The translations under genes and the position numbers were made by a program. From an uncultured Sutterella sp. (lineage in GTDB: Bacteria > Pseudomonadota > Gammaproteobacteria > Burkholderiales > Burkholderiaceae_F), in NCBI GenBank assembly GCA_900754475.1, contig CAAECY010000073.1, forward strand, positions 1-49,428: a stretch of DNA of 49,428 bases, written 5' to 3'. Positions within the stretch are counted from its first letter, which is position 1, and the number at the start of each line of letters is the position of its first letter. The notes beneath the pieces are model-generated. The model ran no database searches and was not told the DNA's origin. It worked only from the letters and a program-made list of their open reading frames with translations. Shown piece by piece: positions 16,205-24,306 of the stretch.

Positions 16205-16978
16205 ATGCTTCCTTACGACTACGGCGCCGATTCGAACGACGTACCCGGCATCGTCTATATCGTCGACGACGACCTTGACGTGCGCGATTCGCTCAAGTGG
16301 CTGCTCGAAGCCAACGATTACCGCGTCGAAGATTACGAAAGCGGCGAAACGTTCATCGCGCAGTTCAACGAAAACGTCCCGTCCGTGATTCTGTGCGACC
16401 TGCGCATGCCCGGCATGTCGGGTGCGGACGTTCAGGATCACCTCCTCAAGCGACGCGTCGACGCGCCCTTCATCTTCATCACCGGCCACGGCGACGTGCC
16501 GCAGGCGGTCGAAGCCTTCAAGAAGGGGGCGGTCGACTTCATTCAGAAGCCCTTCAAGCAGCAGCAGGTGAAGGAGCTCGTCAACCGCATGTTGGAGCGC
16601 GCCCGCGAAATCCGCCGTCGCCGCCTCGAGATGCTCCAGAACCGCTCGTTGATCGAGAAGCTCACGCCCCGCGAACAGCAGGTGCTCGACCGCATCGTGC
16701 ACGGGCGCTTGAACAAGCAAATCGCCGACGACCTCGGGATCTCGATCAAGACCGTCGAAGCGCACCGCGCCTCGATCATGGATAAGACGGGTTCGGGCAC
16801 CGTTGCCGACCTCATGCGCGTTGTTCTCAAGTCGGAACTCTTCCCGCAGCTGAGCTCGACCCTTGCCGAAATCGTCTCGTCCCTGCCCGGTCACACGGCC
16901 GAAACGGGGCTTCCCCACTCGACCGAAGCGGAAGAACGTCCCCTGCGCCACGACCGCTATCCGGGCAGCCGCTACTGA
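16205..16978 (+). CDS. response regulator, FixJ/NarL family
   Basis: A 257-residue two-component regulator paired with the upstream kinase. The receiver (about 16-135) has the acidic pair in YIVDDDLDVRDS, phospho-acceptor Asp65 in VILCDLRMPGMSG, the Thr of FIFITGHGDV and the Lys of FIQKPFKQQQ. This set matches FixJ and TtrR. The C-terminal LuxR-type helix-turn-helix (about 157-220) reads LTPREQQVLDRIVHG, then NKQIADDLGISIKTVEAHRASIMDKTG. GAGGAG upstream supports the ATG at 16205. The extra C-terminal tail of about 30 residues is unstructured. Targets are unknown. Confidence 0.92.
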   Translation: MLPYDYGADSNDVPGIVYIVDDDLDVRDSLKWLLEANDYRVEDYESGETFIAQFNENVPSVILCDLRMPGMSGADVQDHLLKRRVDAPFIFITGHGDVPQAVEAFKKGAVDFIQKPFKQQQVKELVNRMLERAREIRRRRLEMLQNRSLIEKLTPREQQVLDRIVHGRLNKQIADDLGISIKTVEAHRASIMDKTGSGTVADLMRVVLKSELFPQLSSTLAEIVSSLPGHTAETGLPHSTEAEERPLRHDRYPGSRY

Positions 16979-17048
16979 TCGACGGATCGATTGAACAATT
17001 GAGCGATTGACCGCTCGACCGGTTCGAACCGATCGCGATTTTCAACGA

Positions 17049-17085
17049 GACGAGGCACTCCGAAAGGAGTGCCTCGTCGTCGTTT
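17049..17085 (+). terminator. terminator after the response regulator gene
   Basis: A perfect 13-bp stem (GACGAGGCACTCC, 17049-17061, with GGAGTGCCTCGTC, 17066-17078) around GAAA, then GTCGTTT. The preceding 17000-17040 is rich in GATCGA/TTCGAACC words, including the 12-bp palindrome CGGTTCGAACCG. Confidence 0.75.
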
Positions 17086-17173
17086 CAGGGGACGAAGCGC
17101 AAACGCCCGCCCGAAGACGCCCCGAATACCGCTACACTCGGAGAATCTCTTTTCACTTTCCGAGGACATCCCC

Positions 17174-18022
17174 ATGACTGCCAGGCTTTTCAGCGGCAAG
17201 GCGCTCGCCCTTGCCATGGAATCGGATCAGAAAGTGCGCGCCGAAGCGCTCCCCCGCAACCCGGCGCTCGCCGTCATTCTTGTGGGCGACGATCCCGCCA
17301 GCCGCGTCTACGTGCGCAACAAAGTGCGGGCCTGCGAACGTACGAGCGTGCGCTCGATCGAGATTCTGCTTCCCTACGAAACGACGGAAGAAGCCGTTTT
17401 GGCCGAAGTCGCGCGCCTCAACGCCGACCCCGACGTGGACGGCATTCTCGTGCAGCTCCCGCTGCCCGAACATGTCGACGCGTCGAAGGTCGTGGCCGCC
17501 ATCGACCCCGCCAAAGACGTGGACGGCTTTCATACGACGTCCGCGGGCTCTCTTCTTCAGGGCCTCCCCGGTTTTCGCCCCTGCACGCCCGCGGGCGTGA
17601 TGGAAATTCTGAAGGCGGCCGAAATCGACCCCGCAGGGAAGCAGGCGCTTGTGATCGGACGCTCGATGATCGTCGGGAAGCCCATGGCCCTCATGCTCCT
17701 TGACGCCGACGCCACGGTCACGATCGCGCACAGCCGCACGCCGAATTTGCCCGAACTCTGCCGCCAGGCCGACATCGTCGTTGCCGCCGCGGGCAAAGCC
17801 GACCTCGTCAAGGCCTACATGGTGAAGGAAGGCGCCGTCGTGATCGACGTCGGCACGAACCGACTGCCGAGCGGGCGACTCGTGGGCGACGTCGCCCCCG
17901 ACGTCGTCGACCGCGCGTCCGTCATGACGCCGGTTCCCGGGGGTGTCGGCCCCATGACGATTGCCATGCTGATCGAAAACACGATCCTCTCGGCCGAACG
18001 TCGTCTCGGGAAAGCGCACTGA
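17174..18022 (+). CDS. folD: bifunctional methylenetetrahydrofolate dehydrogenase/cyclohydrolase FolD
   Basis: Interconverts 5,10-methylene- and 10-formyl-tetrahydrofolate with NADP in one-carbon metabolism. The 282 residues match FolD. Conserved parts are VGDDPASRVYVRNKVRACE (Tyr and catalytic Lys of YxxxK), DGILVQLPLPEHVD, KDVDGFH, PCTPAGVMEIL, the dinucleotide loop VIGRSMIVGKPMALML, and the C-terminal TPVPGGVGPMTIAMLIENT. The ATG at 17174 was chosen because GAGGA precedes it; the frame is open upstream but crosses the previous terminator. It is followed by its own hairpin terminator. Confidence 0.97.
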   Translation: MTARLFSGKALALAMESDQKVRAEALPRNPALAVILVGDDPASRVYVRNKVRACERTSVRSIEILLPYETTEEAVLAEVARLNADPDVDGILVQLPLPEHVDASKVVAAIDPAKDVDGFHTTSAGSLLQGLPGFRPCTPAGVMEILKAAEIDPAGKQALVIGRSMIVGKPMALMLLDADATVTIAHSRTPNLPELCRQADIVVAAAGKADLVKAYMVKEGAVVIDVGTNRLPSGRLVGDVAPDVVDRASVMTPVPGGVGPMTIAMLIENTILSAERRLGKAH

Positions 18023-18107
18023 GGCCCGCCCGCAGAATTCCGAACCCGACGGTCCCGGCCGCGAGCCGCGAGTTGCGAGCCGCAAGCCGGGGCACCGGGA
18101 CCTGCGA

Positions 18108-18140
18108 CGCCCGGGGATGAGACCCCGGGCGCCCGCATTT
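18108..18140 (+). terminator. terminator of folD
   Basis: A perfect 9-bp G/C stem (CGCCCGGGG with CCCCGGGCG) around ATGAGA, followed by CCCGCATTTT. Upstream bases (18060-18090) repeat GAGCCGC/CAAGCCG words. Confidence 0.6.
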
Positions 18141-18176
18141 TGACTCTCTCATTCTCCGTTTTTGGAATACGCTCAC

Positions 18177-20258
18177 ATGTCGACTTCCGAACAGGATCTT
18201 CAGCAAACGAACCCCCTTCTTCAGCTCGACGGCCTCATCGACTACGCGGCCGTGCGACCCGAACACGTTGCGCCCGCCGTTGAGGCGCAGCTCGCGCGCG
18301 TGAACGCCGCGCTCAAGCACGCGGCCGACCCCGCAACCCCCGCCACCTGGGACGCCGTGGTCGAGCCCCTCGAAGCGGCCGCAAACGACTTCGGCCGCAC
18401 CTGGGGCGTGATCGCCCACTTGCAAAGCGTGGTCGACACGCCCGAACTGCGCGCCGCCTACAACGAAGCGCTTCCCAAGGTGTCGGAGTGCTTCATTCGC
18501 CTTTCGCAAAACGAAGCGCTCTACGGGAAGTACAAGGCGATGCGCGAGAGCGCCGACTTTGAAACCCTCTCCCCCGTGCGCCGTCGCCTCGTCGAGCGCG
18601 AACTGCGCGACTTCGTGCTGTCGGGCGCGGCGCTCCCCGAGGCGGAACGCGCCCGCGTGAAGGAAATCGGCGAGCGGCTTTCGGTCGTCACGCAAAAGTT
18701 CAGCGAGAACCTGCTCGATGCGACGAACGCCTACACGCTCGACCTCGAGGACGACTCGCGCTTGAAGGGGATTCCCGCCGACACGCTCGCGCTTTACCGC
18801 ATGCAGGCCGAAGCCGCCGGTCGCACGGGCTACCGCGTGACGCTTCAGTTCCCCTCGTACCTCCCCTTCATGCGCTACTGCGAAGACAGGGAACTGCGCG
18901 AGACGCTCTACCGCGCGTTTGCGACGCGCGCCTCGGAATTCGACGGCGGGAAGTTCGACAACACGCCCCTCATGTCGGAAATCCTCGCGCTGCGCGCCGA
19001 AACGGCGAAGCTTCTCGGCTTTGCGGACTACGGCACGCTGTCGCTTGAAACGAAGATGGCCGAAAGCCCCGCCGAAGTGATGGCGTTCCTGCGTGACCTC
19101 GCCGCCCACGCGAAGCCCGCGGCCGAGCGCGACATGGCGGAATTGCGCGCGTTCGCACGCGAGACGCTCGGGCTCGAAGACCTTCAGAGCTGGGACCAGG
19201 CCTACGCCTCCGAAAAGCTCCGCGAAGCCCGCTACAGCTATTCGGATGCGGAAGTGAAGCGTTACTTCACGGAACCCGCCGTCTTCTCGGGCCTGTTCGC
19301 TCTTGTGGAAACGCTTTTCGGGATCACGATCCGCAGGGCGGAAGCAAGCGTCTGGCACCCGACCGTGAAGTACTTCGAAGTGCTTCGCGAGGGCGAGGTC
19401 GTGGCGAGCTTCTATGCGGACCTCTACGCGCGCGCGGGCAAGCGCTCGGGCGCCTGGATGGACGGGGAGCGCACCCGCACGTACCGTAACGGCGTTCTTC
19501 AGACCCCCGTCGCCTATCTCGTTTGCAACTTCACGCCGGGCGTCGACGGCGCACCCGCGCTCCTTACGCACGACGACGTGACGACGCTCTTTCACGAGTT
19601 CGGCCACACGCTCCACCACGTCCTTACGGCGCAGACCGAATCGGGCGTCTCGGGGATCAACGGCGTCGAATGGGACGCCGTGGAACTCCCGAGCCAGTTC
19701 CTCGAAAACTTCGCCTGGGACGAGCGCGTCGTCGCGACCCTGACGAAGCACGTCGAAACGGGCGAAAAGCTCCCGCACGAACTCTTTGCGAAGATGCTTG
19801 CGGCGAAAAATTTCGAAGCCGGCATGGCGTGCGTGCGGCAGGTGGAATTTGCGCTTTTCGACATGATCCTGCACACGTCGTTCGACCCCGCGCACGAGAC
19901 CGTGCAGGGCGTGCTCGAAGCCGTGCGCCGCGAAGTGGCGGTGGCGTTCCCGCCCGCCTGGAACCGCTTCGCGCAGAGTTTCTCCCACATCTTCGCGGGG
20001 GGCTACGCTGCGGGCTACTACAGCTACAAGTGGGCCGAAGTCCTCTCCTGCGACGCGTTCGGGGCGTTCGAAGAAGCGGGCGTCTTGGATCCCGCGACGG
20101 GCAAGCGCTTCCTCACGGAGATTCTTGAGCGCGGTTCGAGCCGCGACGCGATGGAAAACTTCGTTGCGTTCCGCGGCCGCAAACCCACGATCGACGCGCT
20201 TTTGCGTCTGACGGGCATTGAAACGGAAACGAAGGAAACGAAGGACGAAGCGAAGTAA
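18177..20258 (+). CDS. prlC: oligopeptidase A (M3 family zinc metallopeptidase)
   Basis: A cytoplasmic zinc peptidase degrading short peptides, including cleaved signal peptides. The 693 residues fit the family (about 680). The zinc-binding HEFGH motif is at His473 in TTLFHEFGHTLHHVLT. The third ligand and flanking helix are in GINGVEWDAVELPSQFLENFAW, and the C-terminal substrate-binding GGYAAGYYSYKWAEVLSCDAF is conserved. ATG 18177 (MSTSEQ) is preferred over the in-frame TTG 15 bases upstream because a GGAA element precedes it. Single-gene unit with its own terminator. Confidence 0.96.
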   Translation: MSTSEQDLQQTNPLLQLDGLIDYAAVRPEHVAPAVEAQLARVNAALKHAADPATPATWDAVVEPLEAAANDFGRTWGVIAHLQSVVDTPELRAAYNEALPKVSECFIRLSQNEALYGKYKAMRESADFETLSPVRRRLVERELRDFVLSGAALPEAERARVKEIGERLSVVTQKFSENLLDATNAYTLDLEDDSRLKGIPADTLALYRMQAEAAGRTGYRVTLQFPSYLPFMRYCEDRELRETLYRAFATRASEFDGGKFDNTPLMSEILALRAETAKLLGFADYGTLSLETKMAESPAEVMAFLRDLAAHAKPAAERDMAELRAFARETLGLEDLQSWDQAYASEKLREARYSYSDAEVKRYFTEPAVFSGLFALVETLFGITIRRAEASVWHPTVKYFEVLREGEVVASFYADLYARAGKRSGAWMDGERTRTYRNGVLQTPVAYLVCNFTPGVDGAPALLTHDDVTTLFHEFGHTLHHVLTAQTESGVSGINGVEWDAVELPSQFLENFAWDERVVATLTKHVETGEKLPHELFAKMLAAKNFEAGMACVRQVEFALFDMILHTSFDPAHETVQGVLEAVRREVAVAFPPAWNRFAQSFSHIFAGGYAAGYYSYKWAEVLSCDAFGAFEEAGVLDPATGKRFLTEILERGSSRDAMENFVAFRGRKPTIDALLRLTGIETETKETKDEAK

Positions 20259-20302
20259 GCGCTCGCTTTTCCGTTTCATAAGTCCTTCTCGGTCTTTCCG
20301 TC

Positions 20303-20343
20303 GCGCCGCCCGAAGTCTTTCCCGGCTTCGGGCGGCGCTTTTG
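20303..20343 (+). terminator. terminator of prlC
   Basis: A perfect 13-bp stem (GCGCCGCCCGAAG 20303-20315 with CTTCGGGCGGCGC 20326-20338), followed by TTTTGTG. Confidence 0.8.
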
Positions 20344-20440
20344 TGTCGTACTTTCGTGTCGTACTTTCGTGCCGTGCTTTCGAGTGCGGCCGGGGGCGGT
20401 CGGATGCGGTCGAGTGCGGTCGAGTGCGGTCGAGGTCGGC
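20343..20440 (+). repeat. two adjacent short tandem repeats
   Basis: First, a 13-base unit GTGTCGTACTTTC occurs twice, plus a diverged third copy (20343-20381). Then a 10-base unit close to CGAGTGCGGT runs in about five copies (20391-20440). They lie between the prlC terminator and the exonuclease III gene, in its presumed promoter region. Confidence 0.75.
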
Positions 20441-20518
20441 CCTCGGGTTACACTACGAAGACCTTTTTCCGAATTTTCACTTTTGCGCGACCCGCGCGAC
20501 CGCAACGAGGTTCATCCG

Positions 20519-21340
20519 ATGCCCACCCCACTCACGCTTGCGAGCTGGAACGTCAACTCCCTCAAAGTGCGCCTGCCTCAGGTGATCGACTGGCTCACCG
20601 AAACCCGCACGGACGCCGTTGTCCTCCAGGAAACGAAGCTCGTCGACGAGGCGTTTCCCGTCGAAGCCTTGGCCGCCGCAGGCTATGAGGCGATTTTCAC
20701 GGGGCAAAAGATCTACAACGGCGTCGCGCTCCTTTACCGGCGCGAGACGCTGCGCGTGGCGAACCCCGAGCGCACGACCCTGAATCTTCCGGGACTTCCC
20801 GACGAGCAGAAGCGCTTCGTCGCGGCGGAACTCGTGCCCGTCACGGGCGGCGACTCTTTCTTCTTTTGCGGGGGCTACATCCCGAACGGCATGGAAACGG
20901 GGAGTTGGAAGTTCCTCTACAAGCTCGACTGGCTCGCGGCCTTGGAGCGCGTGGTCGGGGAATTCCTTCGCACGAACCCGCGCCTTGTGCTCGGGGGCGA
21001 CTTCAACATCGCGCCCGAAGACCGCGACTGCTGGAATCCCGCGGAGCGCGAAGGGCAGATTCTCGTTTCGAAACCCGAACGCGCGGCTTTGGCGCGCCTC
21101 ATGCGCACGTGCGGCCTTTCGGACGCCTTCCGGCTCTTTCCGCAGTCGCCCGAAACCTACTCGTGGTGGGATTACCGCCAGGCGGGGTTCGAGAAGAACC
21201 GGGGGCTTCGCATCGACCTGCTGCTCGTTTCCGAAGCGCTTCGCGCGCGGGTGAAATCGAGCGCCGTCGACGCCCGTCCCCGCGCGAACGCGCAGCCTTC
21301 GGACCACGCGCCCGTGACGCTTGCGTTGGAGCTCGACTGA
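20519..21340 (+). CDS. xthA: exodeoxyribonuclease III / AP endonuclease
   Basis: A Mg-dependent DNA repair nuclease cutting at abasic sites and resecting 3' ends. The 273-residue EEP-fold protein has every family motif: LASWNVNSLKVRLPQV (Asn metal site), LQETKL (metal Glu), CGGYIPNG, LGGDFNIAPEDRDCWNP (catalytic Asp/Asn), YSWWDYRQAGFEKNRGLRIDLLLVS and the final SDHAPVTLALEL (catalytic Asp-His). The ATG at 20519 follows ACGAGG; frames extending upstream only translate the tandem repeats. The gene at 21405 follows on the same strand and may be cotranscribed. Confidence 0.95.
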   Translation: MPTPLTLASWNVNSLKVRLPQVIDWLTETRTDAVVLQETKLVDEAFPVEALAAAGYEAIFTGQKIYNGVALLYRRETLRVANPERTTLNLPGLPDEQKRFVAAELVPVTGGDSFFFCGGYIPNGMETGSWKFLYKLDWLAALERVVGEFLRTNPRLVLGGDFNIAPEDRDCWNPAEREGQILVSKPERAALARLMRTCGLSDAFRLFPQSPETYSWWDYRQAGFEKNRGLRIDLLLVSEALRARVKSSAVDARPRANAQPSDHAPVTLALELD

Positions 21341-21404
21341 GAAGCTCGACTGAGAAAAAACAAAAACGCTTCCGACAACCCTCGCCCTTTCCCTCGTTTT
21401 CGCC

Positions 21405-22259
21405 ATGCGCCGACCGCCTTGTGTTCCCGCGCCCGCCGCAAGCTCCGACCCCTCGGACGCCTCCGCGGAAGAGCCCCGATACGTCGAGGGCGACGCTCTT
21501 TGCGATGTCTCCGACATCCGCACCGCGCGTCGCCCGGATGAGAACGTCAACCTTCCCTCGGACTCCGACCCGATGCCGCTGCGCGTCGGGATCCCCGGGG
21601 ACTTCATTCCGTTTGCGTTGCGCGACGCCGAGGGGCGCATAGTCGGGCACGACGCGGAGCTTCTCGCGCTTCTTGCCGAGCGCGCAGGCTTTGCGGGACG
21701 GGTCCGGCTTTGCACGTCCACCTGGAAGACCCTCTTTTCGGACCTCGTTTCGGGACGGGTCGATCTCGTCTGCGGGGGCGTATCCGTGACGCCCGAGCGG
21801 TGCCAAGCGGCGACGGCCCTTCCCCGCTACGCCCCTTTTTGGAAAACGGGGCTCGTGCGGCGCGAAGATCGGGAGCGCTTCGCAGGGGTCGACCTCAAGG
21901 CGTTTGACAACGAACACCTTCGCGTCGTCAAGAACCCGGGCGGCACGAACGAAACGTGGGTCGATGCGAACTTCGCGCACGCCCGCGTGCGGCTCCACCC
22001 CGTCAACGAAGAAATCCCCGGCCTCATCGCCGCGGGCGAAGGGGATTTGATGGTGACGGACGTCACCGAAGCGCGCTGGTACGCGGCGCGCGACGAGCGC
22101 TTGGCCGTCCTCCCTCAGCACTTCACGCCCGTCGAATACAAGGCCTTCTACGTGCGGCGGGGCTTTGCCGGAATCGACGCCCTTCGGCGCGCCTGGGAGG
22201 CGTTGGCGGCCGACGGGACGCTTTCGGAGCTTGCGCACCGCTGGGGAATCGACGCCTGA
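21405..22259 (+). CDS. PheC-like (cyclohexadienyl dehydratase-like) SBP-fold protein lacking a signal peptide
   Basis: A 284-residue protein whose residues about 57-284 have the periplasmic solute-binding family 3 fold. It is closest in motif content to cyclohexadienyl/arogenate dehydratase PheC, which makes phenylpyruvate from prephenate: RVGIPGDFIPFALRD, CGGVSVTPERCQAA, VVKNPGGTNETWVDANFAHARV, then DLMVTDVTEARWYAARDERLAVL, a segment containing the TD-x-x-EAR stretch conserved in PheC. Unlike Pseudomonas PheC or transport binding proteins, the N-terminal 56 residues are hydrophilic with no hydrophobic core, so a cytoplasmic location is predicted. The start is uncertain: ATG 21405 or ATG 21573 (MPLRVGIPG), neither with a strong ribosome-binding site. 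Enzyme versus orphan binding protein cannot be settled from sequence alone. Confidence 0.75.
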   Translation: MRRPPCVPAPAASSDPSDASAEEPRYVEGDALCDVSDIRTARRPDENVNLPSDSDPMPLRVGIPGDFIPFALRDAEGRIVGHDAELLALLAERAGFAGRVRLCTSTWKTLFSDLVSGRVDLVCGGVSVTPERCQAATALPRYAPFWKTGLVRREDRERFAGVDLKAFDNEHLRVVKNPGGTNETWVDANFAHARVRLHPVNEEIPGLIAAGEGDLMVTDVTEARWYAARDERLAVLPQHFTPVEYKAFYVRRGFAGIDALRRAWEALAADGTLSELAHRWGIDA

Positions 22260-22553
22260 TGCGGAGACGACGTCGAGGCGAACCGACGGGTGTTTTCGCG
22301 GGAGAAACCTCCTAGGCGAACTCGTCTAAGCATTCCGTTGGAGACCCACTGCGTTGGCGCAAGAGAGTTTTCATTCGCTTGCGGGGCCGCACGTCCGAGC
22401 CTTTTTGCACGACCTCGGTAGGTGGCGCGCCGTGCTTAAATGAATCGAGCGGGCCCCGCTTTTTGCCGAAGCGGCGAAGCTCGGAGCCCCCGGAGGACGG
22501 GAACAACGCCCCGCCCTTTTTCCCAAACGAATCCCCGAATCCAGGAGATTTTC
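22260..22553. other. intergenic region upstream of tctC
   Basis: No gene is supported in 294 bases. A CCTCCTAGGCG near-palindrome at about 22308-22319 and GCACG/CGTGC arms near 22408-22436 are visible. The tctC promoter should lie here, but no -35/-10 pair with good spacing stands out. Confidence 0.35.
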
Positions 22554-23558
22554 ATGTTGAATCGTCGCACTTTGTTGAGTGCCATCGGTGTGGTGGCACT
22601 GAGTAGTGCCTCCTATTTTCCAATCGCCTCGCACGCCGCGACGATCAAGGGAGAAGGAAGCCGCCCCGTTCGCATCGTCGTTCCGTACCCGCCCGGAGGT
22701 CCCCTGGACGTCTCCGCGCGCGCGATCGCCGATGCGGTGGCGCCCGTACTCGGTACGGTCGTCGTCGAAAACCGCCCCGGTGCGGGCGGCAACGTCGGCA
22801 TGGCCTACGTGAAGCGTCGTCCCGCCGACGGGATGACGCTCGTCATGGGGGCCGTGGCCACGCACGCCATCAATCCCTTCCTCTTCAAGAACCTCCCCTA
22901 CGACGCCGAAAACGATTTCCGTCCCGTGACGCTCGTCGCGACGGCGCCGAACGTGCTCGTCATCACGCCGGAATTCTCCGCGAAGACGGGCGTCAAGTCC
23001 CTCAAGGATCTCGTCGACTACGCGAAGGCGAATCCGGGGAAGCTCAATTACGCTTCGGGCGGGAACGGCTCCGCCGGCCACATGGCGGGGGAACTTCTCA
23101 AGAACCGCTGCGGGATCGACCTCGTTCACATCCCCTTTGCGGGCGCGTCGCCCGCGCTCCTTTCGGTGCTCTCGGGCCAGACGGACCTGATCTTCGACAA
23201 CCTCGCGAGTTCCGCGGCCAATATCCGCGCAGGGAAACTCCTCGCGCTCGCCGTCACGACGAAGGAACGGTCCCCCCTCATGCCCGAAATTCCGACCATG
23301 GCCGAAGCGGGGGTGCCCGACTTCGACATCTACACGTGGTTCGGTCTGATGGTGCCCGCGAAGACCCCCGACAACCTCGTCGCCGAACTCTCGGACGCGA
23401 TCCGTCCGGTGCTCGCCGACCCCGAAACGGTGAAAAAGTTCGCCGCCTTCGGTGCGGTCGCATCGCCCACGTCGCCCGAAGACTTCGGAAAACTGATGGT
23501 CGAGGAACGCGCCAAATACAAGGAACTCGTGGCCCTCTCGGGCGCGCGAGTCGACTGA
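22554..23558 (+). CDS. tripartite tricarboxylate transporter substrate-binding protein (Bug/TctC family)
   Basis: The periplasmic receptor of a TTT transporter, binding di- or tricarboxylates or related acids. 334 residues. The signal peptide is MLNRRTLLSAIGVVALSSASYFPIASHA with twin arginine-like NRR but ordinary Sec length. Bug hallmarks follow: RIVVPYPPGGPLDVSARAIADAV, VVENRPGAGGNVGMAYV, YAKANPGKLNYASGGNGSAGHMAGELL, HIPFAGASPALLSVLSGQTDLIFDN and GVPDFDIYTWFGLMVPAKTP. CCAGGAGA before the ATG at 22554 fixes the start. tctB and tctA follow after a terminator and a 250-base gap, so it can be expressed separately from, and more strongly than, the permease. The substrate cannot be read from sequence. 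Confidence 0.93.
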   Translation: MLNRRTLLSAIGVVALSSASYFPIASHAATIKGEGSRPVRIVVPYPPGGPLDVSARAIADAVAPVLGTVVVENRPGAGGNVGMAYVKRRPADGMTLVMGAVATHAINPFLFKNLPYDAENDFRPVTLVATAPNVLVITPEFSAKTGVKSLKDLVDYAKANPGKLNYASGGNGSAGHMAGELLKNRCGIDLVHIPFAGASPALLSVLSGQTDLIFDNLASSAANIRAGKLLALAVTTKERSPLMPEIPTMAEAGVPDFDIYTWFGLMVPAKTPDNLVAELSDAIRPVLADPETVKKFAAFGAVASPTSPEDFGKLMVEERAKYKELVALSGARVD

Positions 23559-23577
23559 GGCCGATCGCCTGACGCCG

Positions 23578-23615
23578 ACGCCCCCGCAAGCACGCGCGCT
23601 TTCGGGGGCGTTCTT
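23578..23615 (+). terminator. terminator of the TctC-type gene
   Basis: A 9-bp stem (ACGCCCCCG 23578-23586 with CGGGGGCGT 23603-23611), followed by TCTTCGTT. It separates the binding-protein gene from the permease genes. Confidence 0.7.
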
Positions 23616-23697
23616 CGTTGGACCGCAAGCTCGGTACACTTCTTCGGGGCGTTTTCAGGCCGAAACCGCGTTCTTTCCCGAACCGATCGAACCGATT

Positions 23698-23725
23698 GAG
23701 CCGCTTCAAACGTTTGAAGCGGTTC
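23698..23725. promoter_or_regulatory. 28-base palindrome upstream of tctB
   Basis: CCGCTTCAAACGTTTGAAGCGG (23701-23722, 22 bases) is a perfect palindrome, extended on each side by two further pairs with one G-T. It has no spacer loop and no downstream T-run, so an operator for a dimeric regulator fits better than a terminator. Direct GAACCGAT repeats at 23680-23696 lie just upstream. Confidence 0.5.
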
Positions 23726-23807
23726 GTTCGGCCTTCCCGTTTTGCGCCCGCTCCTTGTGCGGGCAGGCTTCCGGGCTCCCGACCGACGGGCGCCCGAACG
23801 AACACTC

Positions 23808-24296
23808 ATGCACATTCACAATCTCAAAGACTTCGCCGCGGGGCTTCTCTACATCCTCTTGGGGCTCGGCGCCATGACCTTCATCGGCGAGGGCGAGCTC
23901 GGAACGCTCGCTCAGATGGGGCCCCTCTACTTCCCGAAGATCGTCGGCGCCTGCCTGGCCCTGACGGGGGCGGCGGTACTCGTGAAGAGCCTCAGCTTCC
24001 GTTCGACCGAGGCCGACGCGAAGAACGCCGAGCGCTTCACGCTGCGCGCCTGGCGTCCCATGCCCGTTCTCGTCATTCTCGGAAGCGCCGTGATCTTTGC
24101 CCTCACGCTTCTTCCCTGTGGCTTCCTTTTGTCGGCCTTCCTCACGGTCTTCGCGTCGACGCTCGCGCACCCGTCCTTTGCGTGGAAGCGCTCGGTGCTT
24201 CTCGCCGCGGGCCTGACGGCGCTTACCGCGCTCATCTTCGTCTACGGCATGGGGCTTTCCGTCACGCTCCTTCCGCCCGCTCTCGATCTCGTCTGA
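23808..24296 (+). CDS. tripartite tricarboxylate transporter small membrane subunit (TctB family)
   Basis: A 162-residue membrane protein with four predicted helices: about 9-27 (AAGLLYILLGLGAMTF), 45-62 (YFPKIVGACLALTGAAVLV), 88-125 (two closely spaced, rich in Leu/Val/Phe) and 135-160. The MGPLYFPKIVG segment is typical of TctB. It forms the permease with the large TctA subunit, whose gene starts 10 bases after this stop. The ATG at 23808 was chosen because the frame upstream covers the palindrome region; the ribosome-binding site is weak. Confidence 0.88.
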   Translation: MHIHNLKDFAAGLLYILLGLGAMTFIGEGELGTLAQMGPLYFPKIVGACLALTGAAVLVKSLSFRSTEADAKNAERFTLRAWRPMPVLVILGSAVIFALTLLPCGFLLSAFLTVFASTLAHPSFAWKRSVLLAAGLTALTALIFVYGMGLSVTLLPPALDLV

Positions 24297-24306
24297 GGAA
24301 TTGGTT

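Noticed and set aside
20343..20440. CRISPR-like array
   Set aside because: Units are 10 and 13 bases, directly abutting, without spacers and without cas genes.
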